From: Ignavibacteria bacterium
GTDB taxonomy: Bacteria > Bacteroidota > Ignavibacteria > Kapaibacteriales > UBA961
DNA length: 64,000 nt
NCBI GenBank assembly: GCA_016873735.1
Contig: VGWD01000002.1
Coordinates: 62,001 to 126,000 of the forward strand
Direction: 5' to 3'
A program made the translations under genes and the position numbers. Positions 38,050-47,705 of the stretch are shown piece by piece (positions within the stretch are counted from its first letter, which is position 1; each line of letters opens with the position of its first letter). The notes beneath the pieces were generated by a model. That model was not told the DNA's origin, made no database searches, and worked only from the letters and a program-made list of their open reading frames with translations.

Positions 38050-39009
38050 ATGAAACGTATCGGACTACTTACAAGCGGCACAGATGCCCCGGGCATGAAT
38101 GCACTCATCAGATCAGTGGTGAGAACGGCTGAATCAAAAAAATTGGAAGTCATCGGCATTTCTCATGGATTCAAAGGAATTGTTGAAGAGCAATTCAAAA
38201 CATTGGGAAGAGCTGACACCGCAAATATCGTCGGCCTAGGCGGAACCATCTTGAAAACAAGCAAATATATGCCCATAGAAGAAGAGCATGTTCGTAAGCA
38301 AGCGGTTGAACAACTTCGCAAAGCCGGCATTGAGGGATTGATAGCCACGGGTGGTCCTTGGTCATTGAAATATCTGCATCTCATGGGTAAAGAACATAAT
38401 TATCCTGTGGTGGGTGTCGGTGCAATCATCGACAATGATGTCTATGGAACTGATTATACAATCGGATATGATTCCGCCTTGAATACTGCTGCTGAAGCTA
38501 TTGATAAAATTCGTGACACAGCTGATTCGATGGGAAATGTATTTATCATCGAAGTGATGGGAAGTCAAGCAGGGTATATCGCCATCAATGTGGGAATTGG
38601 ATGCGGAGCTGAATATATCGCCATTCCGGAAACCATCACGAATATACCTGATCTTCATCGCAGAATTTCATCGCGTAATGCTGATAAACGGTATATCATC
38701 GTAATCGGCGAAGGAGATGAAGTTGGTGGTGGATTTGATTTGGCGAAAATCCTAAAAGACTCCTATAATATCGACAGTACTGTTTCTGTTCTTGGAGCCA
38801 TGCAAAAAGGTGGTAAACCATCTGTTGCAGACCGAATCCTTGCAAGCCGTCTTGGCCATGCTGCGGTTGAAGCTATGATTGATGGAAATACAAATTCCAT
38901 GGTGGGCATCATCAATGGATCTGTGCATCATACTCCATTGCCTTTGACTTTTGAACGTAAAAAGATATTACCTGATTACTTGGTTTCATTGTCCGATATT
39001 CTTGCTTGA
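38050..39009 (+). CDS. Phosphofructokinase-family protein with degenerate active site (putative pseudo-PFK)
   Basis: Full PfkA fold homology (MKRIGLLTSGTDAPGMNALIRSVVR...IGYDSALNTAAEAIDKIRDTADS...DRILASRLGHAAVEAM), but the GGDGS motif is GGPWS and PGTIDND is GAIIDND. Confidence 0.9.
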   Translation: MKRIGLLTSGTDAPGMNALIRSVVRTAESKKLEVIGISHGFKGIVEEQFKTLGRADTANIVGLGGTILKTSKYMPIEEEHVRKQAVEQLRKAGIEGLIATGGPWSLKYLHLMGKEHNYPVVGVGAIIDNDVYGTDYTIGYDSALNTAAEAIDKIRDTADSMGNVFIIEVMGSQAGYIAINVGIGCGAEYIAIPETITNIPDLHRRISSRNADKRYIIVIGEGDEVGGGFDLAKILKDSYNIDSTVSVLGAMQKGGKPSVADRILASRLGHAAVEAMIDGNTNSMVGIINGSVHHTPLPLTFERKKILPDYLVSLSDILA

Positions 39010-39020
39010 TTGGAGCCATC

Positions 39021-39305
39021 ATGAACATTGATTTTACCGGCATAGTCCAAATGTTTCAAATAGAAGGCTTCACAGCACTCGGAAAAATCGCTCATCCGAT
39101 GACGGGCAAGACCGAGAAAAATCTTGAACAAGCCTCATTTGTGATTGATCTTCTTGCAATCCTGCAAGAAAAAACTGCTGGCAATCTGACCGATACAGAG
39201 TCACGATTACTTGATAATGTTCTGAGGGATCTGCGCTTGAATTATGTGGCAGATAATACTTCGCCAGCATCATCAAAGCCGGATTCCCCCGGTGATTTGT
39301 CATGA
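39021..39305 (+). CDS. DUF1844 domain-containing protein
   Basis: FTALGKIAHPMTGKTEKNLEQASFVIDLLAILQEKTAGNLTDTESRLLDNVLRDLRLNYV. Confidence 0.85.
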   Translation: MNIDFTGIVQMFQIEGFTALGKIAHPMTGKTEKNLEQASFVIDLLAILQEKTAGNLTDTESRLLDNVLRDLRLNYVADNTSPASSKPDSPGDLS

Positions 39306-40192
39306 AATCTATCGGACTGTATGTAAATTCGGATCGTGAAGGTGCGGTTCAAGCAGCCAAACATGCTGCTGCAATTCTCTTTGAACTTGGTGCTGAATGT
39401 TGCGCTGAAGCTAGCATTGCCGAATCATTCCCGGAAGACATACGCTCTCGCATACATATTTTGCATGCCACGGAATTCGAACGTTTTGCCGATCTCGTGA
39501 TTGTGTTTGGGGGTGATGGCACAATGCTAACCGCCGCTCGATTATTCTCCGGATCAGACCTACCGCTTATGGGTGTTAATGTTGGACGGCTTGGCTTTTT
39601 GGCGGAATTCAATTTGGAAGAATTACCCAAAGCGCTCAAAGATGTTCTGTCAGGTGATTATCGCATTGTAGATCGCACATTGCTCGAAGCACAAGTTGGA
39701 GGCAAAACCATACATGCTTTTAATGAGATTGTGTTCGAGAAAAAAGAATCATCCAGACTTATCACTACCCATATCGCTCATCAACATTATCTGATTGCAT
39801 CATATCGCGCTGATGGTGTGATCATAGCGACACCAACCGGTTCCACAGCTTATTCTTTGTCATGCGGTGGTCCAATAATAACTCCTTCATCATCTGTGCT
39901 TTGTATTACTCCGATTTCTCCTCATTCATTAACAATGAGGCCACTCATTATTCCTGATACGCTCGAACTATCAGTAAAAGTTGATGCTCCTGATGGTGAA
40001 GCCAGAATGGTTGCAGATGGTCAAATTGAATTATCAATTACAAAACAAGATCAAGTGCTCATTCGCAGATCGTCAACACAAGTGAAAATCGTGAAACATG
40101 CAGACAGTACATTCTTTGACCTCCTCCGCAATAAATTGTTGTGGTCTGTTGATCCATCAGCATTTGATCAATCATCAGAAGAGAAGCATTGA
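39302..40192 (+). CDS. nadK: NAD kinase
   Basis: VIVFGGDGTMLTAARLF; GVNVGRLGFLAEF; ADGVIIATPTGSTAYSLSCGGPIITP. Confidence 0.96.
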   Translation: MKSIGLYVNSDREGAVQAAKHAAAILFELGAECCAEASIAESFPEDIRSRIHILHATEFERFADLVIVFGGDGTMLTAARLFSGSDLPLMGVNVGRLGFLAEFNLEELPKALKDVLSGDYRIVDRTLLEAQVGGKTIHAFNEIVFEKKESSRLITTHIAHQHYLIASYRADGVIIATPTGSTAYSLSCGGPIITPSSSVLCITPISPHSLTMRPLIIPDTLELSVKVDAPDGEARMVADGQIELSITKQDQVLIRRSSTQVKIVKHADSTFFDLLRNKLLWSVDPSAFDQSSEEKH

Positions 40193-40843
40193 ATGAATGC
40201 ACTCTTGTTTGACCTTGATGGAACATTGACGGATTCTGCACCTGGAATTATCAAGTCCGTCAAGTATGCTCTGGAATCAATGCAAGCTCCAATTCCTTCA
40301 GATGAGATATTGCAGAGATTTTTGGGTCCTCCTTTATGGGAATCATTTCCTGCATATTGTCAATTTGATGATTTCACGACAAAAGAAGCAGTTAGATTGT
40401 ATAGAGAATATTATGCCGTTAATGGCATCTATGATCAAGTACTCTATGCAGGCATCCCGGAGCTTATATTCGAATTGCATCAAGCAGGATTGCCTTTATT
40501 TATCGCGACTGCAAAACCCGACATGTATGCCGGAAAGATTTTAGAACACATGAAGCTTGATCACCTATTCGTGGATATTTGCGGAGCAAGTGCTGATAAT
40601 TCACGAGCTGATAAAACTTCCATCATAGGACATGTAATCACAAAACATGGACTGAATCCGAAAGCTTCGTGGATGATAGGGGACAAAGAACATGATATTC
40701 ATGGAGCTCATGCACATTCCATGAAATCAATTGCCTGTTTATATGGATATGGCATGCAGAATGATCTTGAACAATCCGGACCTACTCATATGTGCTCATC
40801 TGTTCAGGACCTAAGAGATATATTGCTGAATTTGCAGTTATAA
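40193..40843 (+). CDS. HAD superfamily phosphatase (phosphoglycolate phosphatase-like)
   Basis: LLFDLDGTLTDSAPGI; ATAKPDMYA; WMIGDKEHDIHGA. Confidence 0.9.
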   Translation: MNALLFDLDGTLTDSAPGIIKSVKYALESMQAPIPSDEILQRFLGPPLWESFPAYCQFDDFTTKEAVRLYREYYAVNGIYDQVLYAGIPELIFELHQAGLPLFIATAKPDMYAGKILEHMKLDHLFVDICGASADNSRADKTSIIGHVITKHGLNPKASWMIGDKEHDIHGAHAHSMKSIACLYGYGMQNDLEQSGPTHMCSSVQDLRDILLNLQL

Positions 40844-40927
40844 TGAAGAGGGACATCAACGCTCCTTTTCATAATGAATAAAAAAATTATCTAAATTGAT
40901 GTTGCATAGTACATCCAAATAATATCA

Positions 40928-41938
40928 ATGGAACATAAAACTCCACATATAGCAAGTCTTGATGAAAAGTTCACTCTTTATAGAAAACGTATAGATGAAT
41001 ATCTTTCACAATCTCATGAAGGGTCAGTTCCGGCTGTACTGTATGACCCAATGGAGTATATTTTATCTGCCGGTGGAAAAAGATTAAGGCCGATCATCAC
41101 AATGCTTGCTTGTGAAAGTATCGGCGGCATTGGGTTTTCCGCGGCAGGATGTGGTGCTGCTTTAGAGATATTGCACAATTTTACATTGGTGCACGATGAT
41201 ATCATGGACAAATCACCTATGCGTAGGGGAAGAGAGACTGTTCATGTGAAATGGGATGAAGCATCTGCTATTCTCAGTGGGGATGTGATGATGGGAATAG
41301 CTTATCGACTGCTTATCAATGAAGTGAAAAATTCTCCACGAGCTTTGGAAATTTTATCCAAATTCACTCAAGGTCTGATTGATGTATGTGAAGGCCAAGC
41401 ACAAGACCTCGAGTTTCAGCAAACACCGATTGTATCGATGGAAGAATATCTTTCGATGATCGAAATGAAAACGGCTCGCCTTATTGAGTTATCGGCAATC
41501 ATTGGTGCTCTATTTGCAAATGCCAATGAGCAGCAAATCACTGCGCTTCATACATATGCAAATCATTTGGGGATTGCATTTCAAGTACAAGATGATGTGC
41601 TAGATCTCCTGGCCGACAATAAAGAATTCGGGAAAGTGATTGGTCAAGATTTGCTTGAAGGTAAAAAAAGTTATTTCATCGTGCGGGCATTTGAATGCAT
41701 CAAAGAGGGCCCGGATGCTCTCTTCATTCAAACGTATATTCAAGATAAGGGAATTTCAAAAGAACAAATCCCATTGGCCATTGATATATTCAAGAGACAT
41801 GGTATCATTGATGATGCAGTGCAAACTGTGCAATCACATGTATATGCTGCACAGTCCGCATTATCCATGCTACCAAAAAATGATGGAACATTGGGTCTTG
41901 AATTGATTGCCGATAAAATGGCTGTACGCACAATGTGA
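40928..41938 (+). CDS. Polyprenyl diphosphate synthase
   Basis: LVHDDIMDKSPMRRGRETVHVKW and FQVQDDVLDLLAD Asp-rich motifs; GGKRLRP. Confidence 0.93.
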   Translation: MEHKTPHIASLDEKFTLYRKRIDEYLSQSHEGSVPAVLYDPMEYILSAGGKRLRPIITMLACESIGGIGFSAAGCGAALEILHNFTLVHDDIMDKSPMRRGRETVHVKWDEASAILSGDVMMGIAYRLLINEVKNSPRALEILSKFTQGLIDVCEGQAQDLEFQQTPIVSMEEYLSMIEMKTARLIELSAIIGALFANANEQQITALHTYANHLGIAFQVQDDVLDLLADNKEFGKVIGQDLLEGKKSYFIVRAFECIKEGPDALFIQTYIQDKGISKEQIPLAIDIFKRHGIIDDAVQTVQSHVYAAQSALSMLPKNDGTLGLELIADKMAVRTM

Positions 41939-43852
41939 TCAGTCAATCATCAAAGATGCAAATACTTGCTGAATCTCTTCGAGTGATTTAGACCCGATAT
42001 TTCCCACGCCATGTTCTCTGACTGAAACCTGCCTCATTTCTTGTTCTCTTTTCCCGATAACAATTGCATATGGTATTTTCTTTTGCTCGCTTTCGGCGAC
42101 CTTGCGCGAAATCTTTTCATTTCTCAAGTCGGTTTTTACACGATAACCCATTGATTCAAACATTACAGTCAATTCCCGGGCATATTCATGTTGTTCTTCA
42201 CTGATAGGAAGTATCGACAATTGAATAGGAGCAATCCAGAAAGGGAAATTTCCTGCATAATGTTCAATCAATATCGATAAAAAGCGTTCCATTGAACCAA
42301 ATGGGGCTCTATGGATAATGACAGGTCTATGCTTTGCATTGTCAGCGCCGGTATATTCCAATTGGAATCGCTCGGGCATGACATAATCTACTTGTACGGT
42401 ACCAAGCTGCCATTTTCTGCCAATTGCATCACGAACGATGAAATCTATTTTGGGTCCGTAAAATGCTGCTTCACCCAAACCAATATAGTACTCAAGCCCC
42501 ATCTCATCTGCAACATCTTGTATCTCTTTTTGAGCTCTTTCCCACAATGATAAATCACCGCCATATTTATCCGCATTGTCATCACGGAATGATAATCGTG
42601 TACTTACATCCATTCCAAATGTGCTAAAGACTTTCTGTGTGATTTCTATCACTTGCTTGATTTCATTGCGCAATTGATCATCGGTGCAATAAATATGCGC
42701 ATCATCTTGGGTAAATCCACGAACTCTGGAGAGTCCATTCAATTCACCGGATTGTTCATAACGATAGACTGTTCCAAACTCTGCTAATCGCACCGGCAAA
42801 TCACGATATGATCGTGGCTTTGAGGCATAAATTTGATGATGATGAGGGCAATTCATGGGTTTAAGCAAATACTCTTCATCATCAACGGTGATTGGTGCAA
42901 ATTGGGAATCTGCATAATACGGATAATGACCGCTTGTGCGATACAATTGAAGATTGCCGATATGCGGCGTTATCACTTCTTGATATCCACGTTTCACTTG
43001 CTCATTGCGAAGAAAATTCTCAAGCGTTCTACGGACTATTGTCCCATTCGGAAGCCAAATGGGAAGTCCGCCACCAATCATTGGTGATATCATGAAAAGT
43101 TCGAGCTCTTTGCCAATTCTGCGATGATCTCTTTTTTCAGCTTCTTCGCGTAATGTGATGAATTCTTCCAATTGATCTTTTTTGGGGAAAGCAATTCCAT
43201 AAATTCTGGTCAATTGTTTTCTTGAAGAATCGCCTCTCCAATAAGCACCTGCCACTGAAAGCAGTTTGGGATACTTCAATGCTCCCGTTGATGGAACATG
43301 GGTACCACGACACAAGTCGGTAAAATTTCCTTGCGTATAAAATGTGATTTCAGATTCCTTTAATCCCTCAAGTAATTCAAGTTTATATTCATCACCTTTT
43401 TCCTTGAAAAATGCCATGGCATCCTCCCAGGTTATCTCACGTCGCATGAACATTGAATCAGCTTTGACCAATTCTTTCATTTTTTGTTCAATTGCAGGTA
43501 AATCTTCTACTGAAATCTTTATACCCTCGGGTAGGTCCACATCATAATAAAACCCCGCCTCAATTGATGGACCGATCCCGAACTTCACTCCCGGATATAA
43601 TGCTTCCAATGCTTCAGCCATCAAATGGGCTGTGGAATGCCAAAAGATCTGTTTTCCTTCATCATCATTCCATGTGAGTATACGGATTGCGGCATCGCGG
43701 TCAATTGTGCGCGAAAGGTCATATGGAACATCATTTACAATGATGCCAAGTGCATTACGGGCAAGCCCTTCAGAAATTGATAATGCAATATCTTTTCCTG
43801 TTGAATGTAATGGAAATTCTTTGACCGTACCGTCAGGGAATATGATGTTCAT
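41939..43852 (-). CDS. thrS: Threonyl-tRNA synthetase
   Basis: TGS domain MNIIFPDGTVKEFP; HSTAHLMAEAL; MNCPHHHQIY; FTQDDAHIYC. Confidence 0.97.
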   Translation of the reverse strand: MNIIFPDGTVKEFPLHSTGKDIALSISEGLARNALGIIVNDVPYDLSRTIDRDAAIRILTWNDDEGKQIFWHSTAHLMAEALEALYPGVKFGIGPSIEAGFYYDVDLPEGIKISVEDLPAIEQKMKELVKADSMFMRREITWEDAMAFFKEKGDEYKLELLEGLKESEITFYTQGNFTDLCRGTHVPSTGALKYPKLLSVAGAYWRGDSSRKQLTRIYGIAFPKKDQLEEFITLREEAEKRDHRRIGKELELFMISPMIGGGLPIWLPNGTIVRRTLENFLRNEQVKRGYQEVITPHIGNLQLYRTSGHYPYYADSQFAPITVDDEEYLLKPMNCPHHHQIYASKPRSYRDLPVRLAEFGTVYRYEQSGELNGLSRVRGFTQDDAHIYCTDDQLRNEIKQVIEITQKVFSTFGMDVSTRLSFRDDNADKYGGDLSLWERAQKEIQDVADEMGLEYYIGLGEAAFYGPKIDFIVRDAIGRKWQLGTVQVDYVMPERFQLEYTGADNAKHRPVIIHRAPFGSMERFLSILIEHYAGNFPFWIAPIQLSILPISEEQHEYARELTVMFESMGYRVKTDLRNEKISRKVAESEQKKIPYAIVIGKREQEMRQVSVREHGVGNIGSKSLEEIQQVFASLMID

Positions 43853-43881
43853 AGGTTATATAAGAGTTGTAATCAGTTATG

Positions 43882-43913
43882 CAAAGATACCGTATTGAGC
43901 TTGAAAATGGAAA
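43882..43913 (-). promoter_or_regulatory. Bacteroidetes-type promoter for thrS
   Basis: Minus strand TTTC, N20, TATCTTTG (43889-43882); exact -7 box. Confidence 0.55.
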
Positions 43914-43928
43914 AAGCCAACAGATAGA

Positions 43929-44933
43929 CTAATTTGAAAAGAGTTTACCGATGAGTTTTCTGGCTGCCATGCTTGGTACGATGTGCTTTTGATGAATATC
44001 ATGGAGGAATGCTTGTTTTTCTACATTCCATGAGGTTTGATGTTCAGCCCAATGAAGTAGTTCTCTGTGAAGAGCTACTTCAAACCATTCTTCAGCTTGT
44101 TTGGATCTTCTATCAAGTAATGCTTGATGATGGGAGGCCGAATCATCAAAAAAAGCATTACATATCCCTAATAGTTCTTGGATACCTTGTTGTTCAAGGC
44201 CCGATCCCATGATAACAGGAACATCCCAGCCATCCGTTGGAGAATGCATCAATGTGAGCGCGCTTTGAACTTGACCTTTTGCTATTTCAGCAAGAGGAAG
44301 CAATTGTCCATCCGCTTTATTGATGAACATCATGTCCGCTAATTCCATGATGCCTCTTTTGATGCCTTGAACTTCGTCTCCGGCATTCGGAAGCATCAAG
44401 AGAAGGAATGCGTCCGTGATGGATCTCACTTCAACTTCGGATTGACCAACACCAACAGTCTCAATGATGATTGTTGTGAATCCTGCCGCCTCACAAAGAA
44501 GCAATGCCTCACGCGTGGCATTTGAGACGCCCCCGAGTGTTAGGCGAGAAGGAGAGGGTCGGATATATGCATGCTCTGATCGAGCAAGCAAAGGCATACG
44601 AACTTTATCACCGAGTATACTGCCTCCATGAGATTGACTGCTTGGATCAATTGCCAACACAGCAACCTTTTCTCCTTGCTCGATGCATGCCAAACCAAAT
44701 GATTCGATAAAGGTCGATTTGCCAACACCCGGGCTACCCGTGATGCCAATCCTTTTTGCACTTCCTGTATATGGGAGAAGAGCTTCCAAGACATCCTCGG
44801 TTGCTTTTCTATCGATATCCAATGAGCTTTCAGCCATGGATATGGCTTTTGACAATGCACGGCGATTTCCTGCCTTGATATCGGAAATCAGGTCATTCAG
44901 GGGATACTGTCTATCAAATGCAATTGAGTCCAT
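43929..44933 (-). CDS. meaB: Methylmalonyl-CoA mutase-associated GTPase MeaB
   Basis: IGITGSPGVGKSTFIE; AVLAIDPSSQSHGGSILGDKVRM; IIETVGVGQSEVEV; INKADG. Confidence 0.94.
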   Translation of the reverse strand: MDSIAFDRQYPLNDLISDIKAGNRRALSKAISMAESSLDIDRKATEDVLEALLPYTGSAKRIGITGSPGVGKSTFIESFGLACIEQGEKVAVLAIDPSSQSHGGSILGDKVRMPLLARSEHAYIRPSPSRLTLGGVSNATREALLLCEAAGFTTIIIETVGVGQSEVEVRSITDAFLLLMLPNAGDEVQGIKRGIMELADMMFINKADGQLLPLAEIAKGQVQSALTLMHSPTDGWDVPVIMGSGLEQQGIQELLGICNAFFDDSASHHQALLDRRSKQAEEWFEVALHRELLHWAEHQTSWNVEKQAFLHDIHQKHIVPSMAARKLIGKLFSN

Positions 44934-45060
44934 ATTACAGACTAAGAGACAAATTGGTGTGATTTGAGCATGAACTTATCTATGTGGTCAATTTTGCTCA
45001 TGGAATAATCCGTAAATTTACGATAATCAGGTCGTAAATCATTGTTTCAAGAGTTTCGCC

Positions 45061-45930
45061 ATGCATTCTTTTTCTCAATTTCTGCCCTTTTTTAGCTGTA
45101 TCGGCTTTGTATGCATTTCCTTTTTTCAGACTTCATGCGTCTCCACATCAACTTTTGATGCAGAGGTGAAAAAGGTTGATTCTTTGCAAAAGGCCTTAAT
45201 CGCAATGCATAATCAAAAACAAGAATTGGCAGCTAAGAATGTCGGAAATGCTGCTATGATCGATGATCTTCAACAAGAGATTCGTGTATTGAAGGAAAAG
45301 ACAAGAGTATTGGAAGAACAATTGGATCAGGCAAAAAAAGCAAGCACTGATGAAATCAGAAATCTTCTTTCTCAATTGGAAAAAGCAGAAGAAGATCTTT
45401 TTACACGGGAAACCATGCTTCGTGATGTTCAAGCATTGATGAAACAAAGAGATTCATCAATGAATGCATTAAGAGAGAGCGTTGAAAAATCACTGCTTGG
45501 ATTTAAAGATAGTGGACTCGAGATTGAAGTGAAAAACGGAAAAGTCTATGTGAAGATGTCCAATCAATTACTCTTTAAATCAGGATCCACGACAATTGAT
45601 AAAAGAGGTAGAGATGCTTTGCAGCAATTGGCAATGGTTTTATCCCAGCAACCCGATATTTCAATCATGATTGAAGGTCATACCGATAATGTTCCCATTG
45701 GTTCTTCACGTTTTGCCGATAATTGGGATCTCAGCGTTTTGCGTTCGACGGAAGTTGCACGTATACTTACAGTAGAAAATGGCATAGATCCAAAGCGCAT
45801 CATCGCTTCCGGAAGAAGTGAATTCATGCCAATAGAGGAATCGAATGACCCGGAATCCCGAGCCAAAAACAGAAGAACAGAAATTATTTTAAGTCCTAAG
45901 TTGGATGAACTTTTGAATCTTGTGAAATAA
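45061..45930 (+). CDS. OmpA-family lipoprotein with coiled-coil and peptidoglycan-binding domain
   Basis: Lipobox SFFQTSC; long coiled coil; IEGHTDNVPIGSSRFADNWDLSVLRSTEVARIL...RSEFMPIEESNDPESRAKNRRTEI. Confidence 0.9.
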   Translation: MHSFSQFLPFFSCIGFVCISFFQTSCVSTSTFDAEVKKVDSLQKALIAMHNQKQELAAKNVGNAAMIDDLQQEIRVLKEKTRVLEEQLDQAKKASTDEIRNLLSQLEKAEEDLFTRETMLRDVQALMKQRDSSMNALRESVEKSLLGFKDSGLEIEVKNGKVYVKMSNQLLFKSGSTTIDKRGRDALQQLAMVLSQQPDISIMIEGHTDNVPIGSSRFADNWDLSVLRSTEVARILTVENGIDPKRIIASGRSEFMPIEESNDPESRAKNRRTEIILSPKLDELLNLVK

Positions 45931-45934
45931 TGTC

Positions 45935-46732
45935 ATGAATGCAAAACTACGACTCCTAAAAAGACAACAAGCAATCTCATCAAGATTATGTGTTGGCTTG
46001 GATACGGAAATATCCAAGATTCCACATTGTATGCAAGGGTCACCAAGTCCGATTACCACATTCAATGCATCTATCATCGAATCAACATCGATGCATGCAT
46101 CAGCTTATAAAATCAATACCGCATTTTATGAACAATATGGTGAACATGGCTGGCATGCATTGAAAGACACAATCTCAATGATTCCGAATGAAGTTTTTAC
46201 GATTGCTGATGCAAAGCGGGCGGATATTGGAAATACCTCTTCGGCATATGCCAGAGCCGTCTTTGATGATTTGAATTGCGATGCAATTACGGTCAATCCA
46301 TATATGGGATATGATTCATTGGCTCCTTTTTTGGAAAGAGAAGATCGCATGGTGATAATATTGGCTTTGACTTCCAATCCCGGATCCAAAGATTTTCAAC
46401 GTCTCATTTCACAGGGAAAGCCACTTTATCAGCATGTCATTGAACGAGTATTATCATGGAAAGCATCTGCTTCGATTGGTTTTGTGATTGGTGCAACCCA
46501 TCCTGATGAATTGGCAATGATACGATCATATGCTCCCGATGAAGTATTGCTGATTCCGGGAATAGGAGCGCAAGGTGGAGATATTGATGCAATAATGGAG
46601 GCCAATATGAATGGACCTGTCATGATCAATGTTTCAAGAGCAATTCAATATGCAGGGGATTCAGAAGATTTTGGGGAAAAGGCCTATGAAGCGGCGCAAT
46701 TCTATAAAGAGCGCATTGGATTCAATACATGA
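45935..46732 (+). CDS. pyrF: Orotidine 5'-phosphate decarboxylase (type 2)
   Basis: LCVGLDTEISKIP; FTIADAKRADIGNTSSAYARAVFDDLNCDAITVNPYMGYDSLAPF. Confidence 0.93.
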   Translation: MNAKLRLLKRQQAISSRLCVGLDTEISKIPHCMQGSPSPITTFNASIIESTSMHASAYKINTAFYEQYGEHGWHALKDTISMIPNEVFTIADAKRADIGNTSSAYARAVFDDLNCDAITVNPYMGYDSLAPFLEREDRMVIILALTSNPGSKDFQRLISQGKPLYQHVIERVLSWKASASIGFVIGATHPDELAMIRSYAPDEVLLIPGIGAQGGDIDAIMEANMNGPVMINVSRAIQYAGDSEDFGEKAYEAAQFYKERIGFNT

Positions 46733-47654
46733 ACGAGATATTCAAAAGAGGTTGCATGCATATTTGATGGTGGGTCAATATCGATGCATGAGTATTCTTG
46801 GTCATAGTATTTGCATTCTCAATCCTGGTAAAATCAACCCATATGAAGGGCCTGATTTTCTCAATATGGCAGTATTGATCAATGGGGAATTATCTGTTGG
46901 GAATGGTGAATTCCACAGGCGAACGTCTGATTGGTTTGCGCATGGACATCACCTCGATATTCACTATCAAGCTCTTCTCTTGCATATTGTATTCGACAAT
47001 GATATTTCTTGCGAAATTTCCAAGGAAACAATCATAATCACAGAAGAATGCATCCCAATGAATGCAGTGGCCGAAAAGGGGAATTCACTTCATTCGCTTG
47101 ATGATTTACAGGATTATGCATTGAGTAGGCTTCTTCGTAAAAGGGATGAAGTAAACATGATTGCAGATTCTGTTGATGATCCTTTGCAATTGCTCAAACT
47201 ATATGGGTTGATATTTTTAGAAAGAAGGGAATCATTAAGAAAAAGAACTTATCACAACAGACCAACGCAAGAGATTATCAGTGCTTTCATTACCTCGCAA
47301 GGTATTCAGGAATATTTGAAGGGAAAGGATATCCCCAATGACATTTCAATGTTGGATTTCCGAATGCGAGGGGGTCTTTCAAGGCATATATTTATGGAAT
47401 TATTCGTGAATTGCTTTGCGCCATTGGCATTATTACTCGAGATAGGTGATCAGCAAGCTTTTAAACATTGGTATTGGACTCAGCCAAGACTTTCAGTTTA
47501 TCATTCATTGTATCATTCATTTCCTGAGATTCCTCAATTGTTCATGTGGCAACAACAAGGGGTATTGGAATGGCAAAGACATCTCTTTCAGGGAAGAAAT
47601 GCAATCAAGGAATTGCTCTATCCATATCATGCAGAATTGATGTGGGATGAATAA
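46716..47654 (+). CDS. DUF2851 family protein (start codon uncertain, possible TTG at 46716)
   Basis: ILNPGKINPYEGPDFLNMAVLINGELSVGNGEFHRRTSDWFAHGHHLDIHYQALLLHIVFDND; the ORF-track ATG lies deep inside pyrF. Confidence 0.75.
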   Translation: MDSIHERDIQKRLHAYLMVGQYRCMSILGHSICILNPGKINPYEGPDFLNMAVLINGELSVGNGEFHRRTSDWFAHGHHLDIHYQALLLHIVFDNDISCEISKETIIITEECIPMNAVAEKGNSLHSLDDLQDYALSRLLRKRDEVNMIADSVDDPLQLLKLYGLIFLERRESLRKRTYHNRPTQEIISAFITSQGIQEYLKGKDIPNDISMLDFRMRGGLSRHIFMELFVNCFAPLALLLEIGDQQAFKHWYWTQPRLSVYHSLYHSFPEIPQLFMWQQQGVLEWQRHLFQGRNAIKELLYPYHAELMWDE

Positions 47655-47685
47655 AAAAAGACCATAAGCTGTGCTTATGGTCTTG
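47653..47685 (-). terminator. Rho-independent terminator for the SBBP/S8 gene cluster (overlaps the stop of the convergent DUF2851 gene)
   Basis: Minus strand AAGACCATAAG CACAG CTTATGGTCTT TTTTT. Confidence 0.85.
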
Positions 47686-47705
47686 TATAATCGATGTTGG
47701 TGTAA

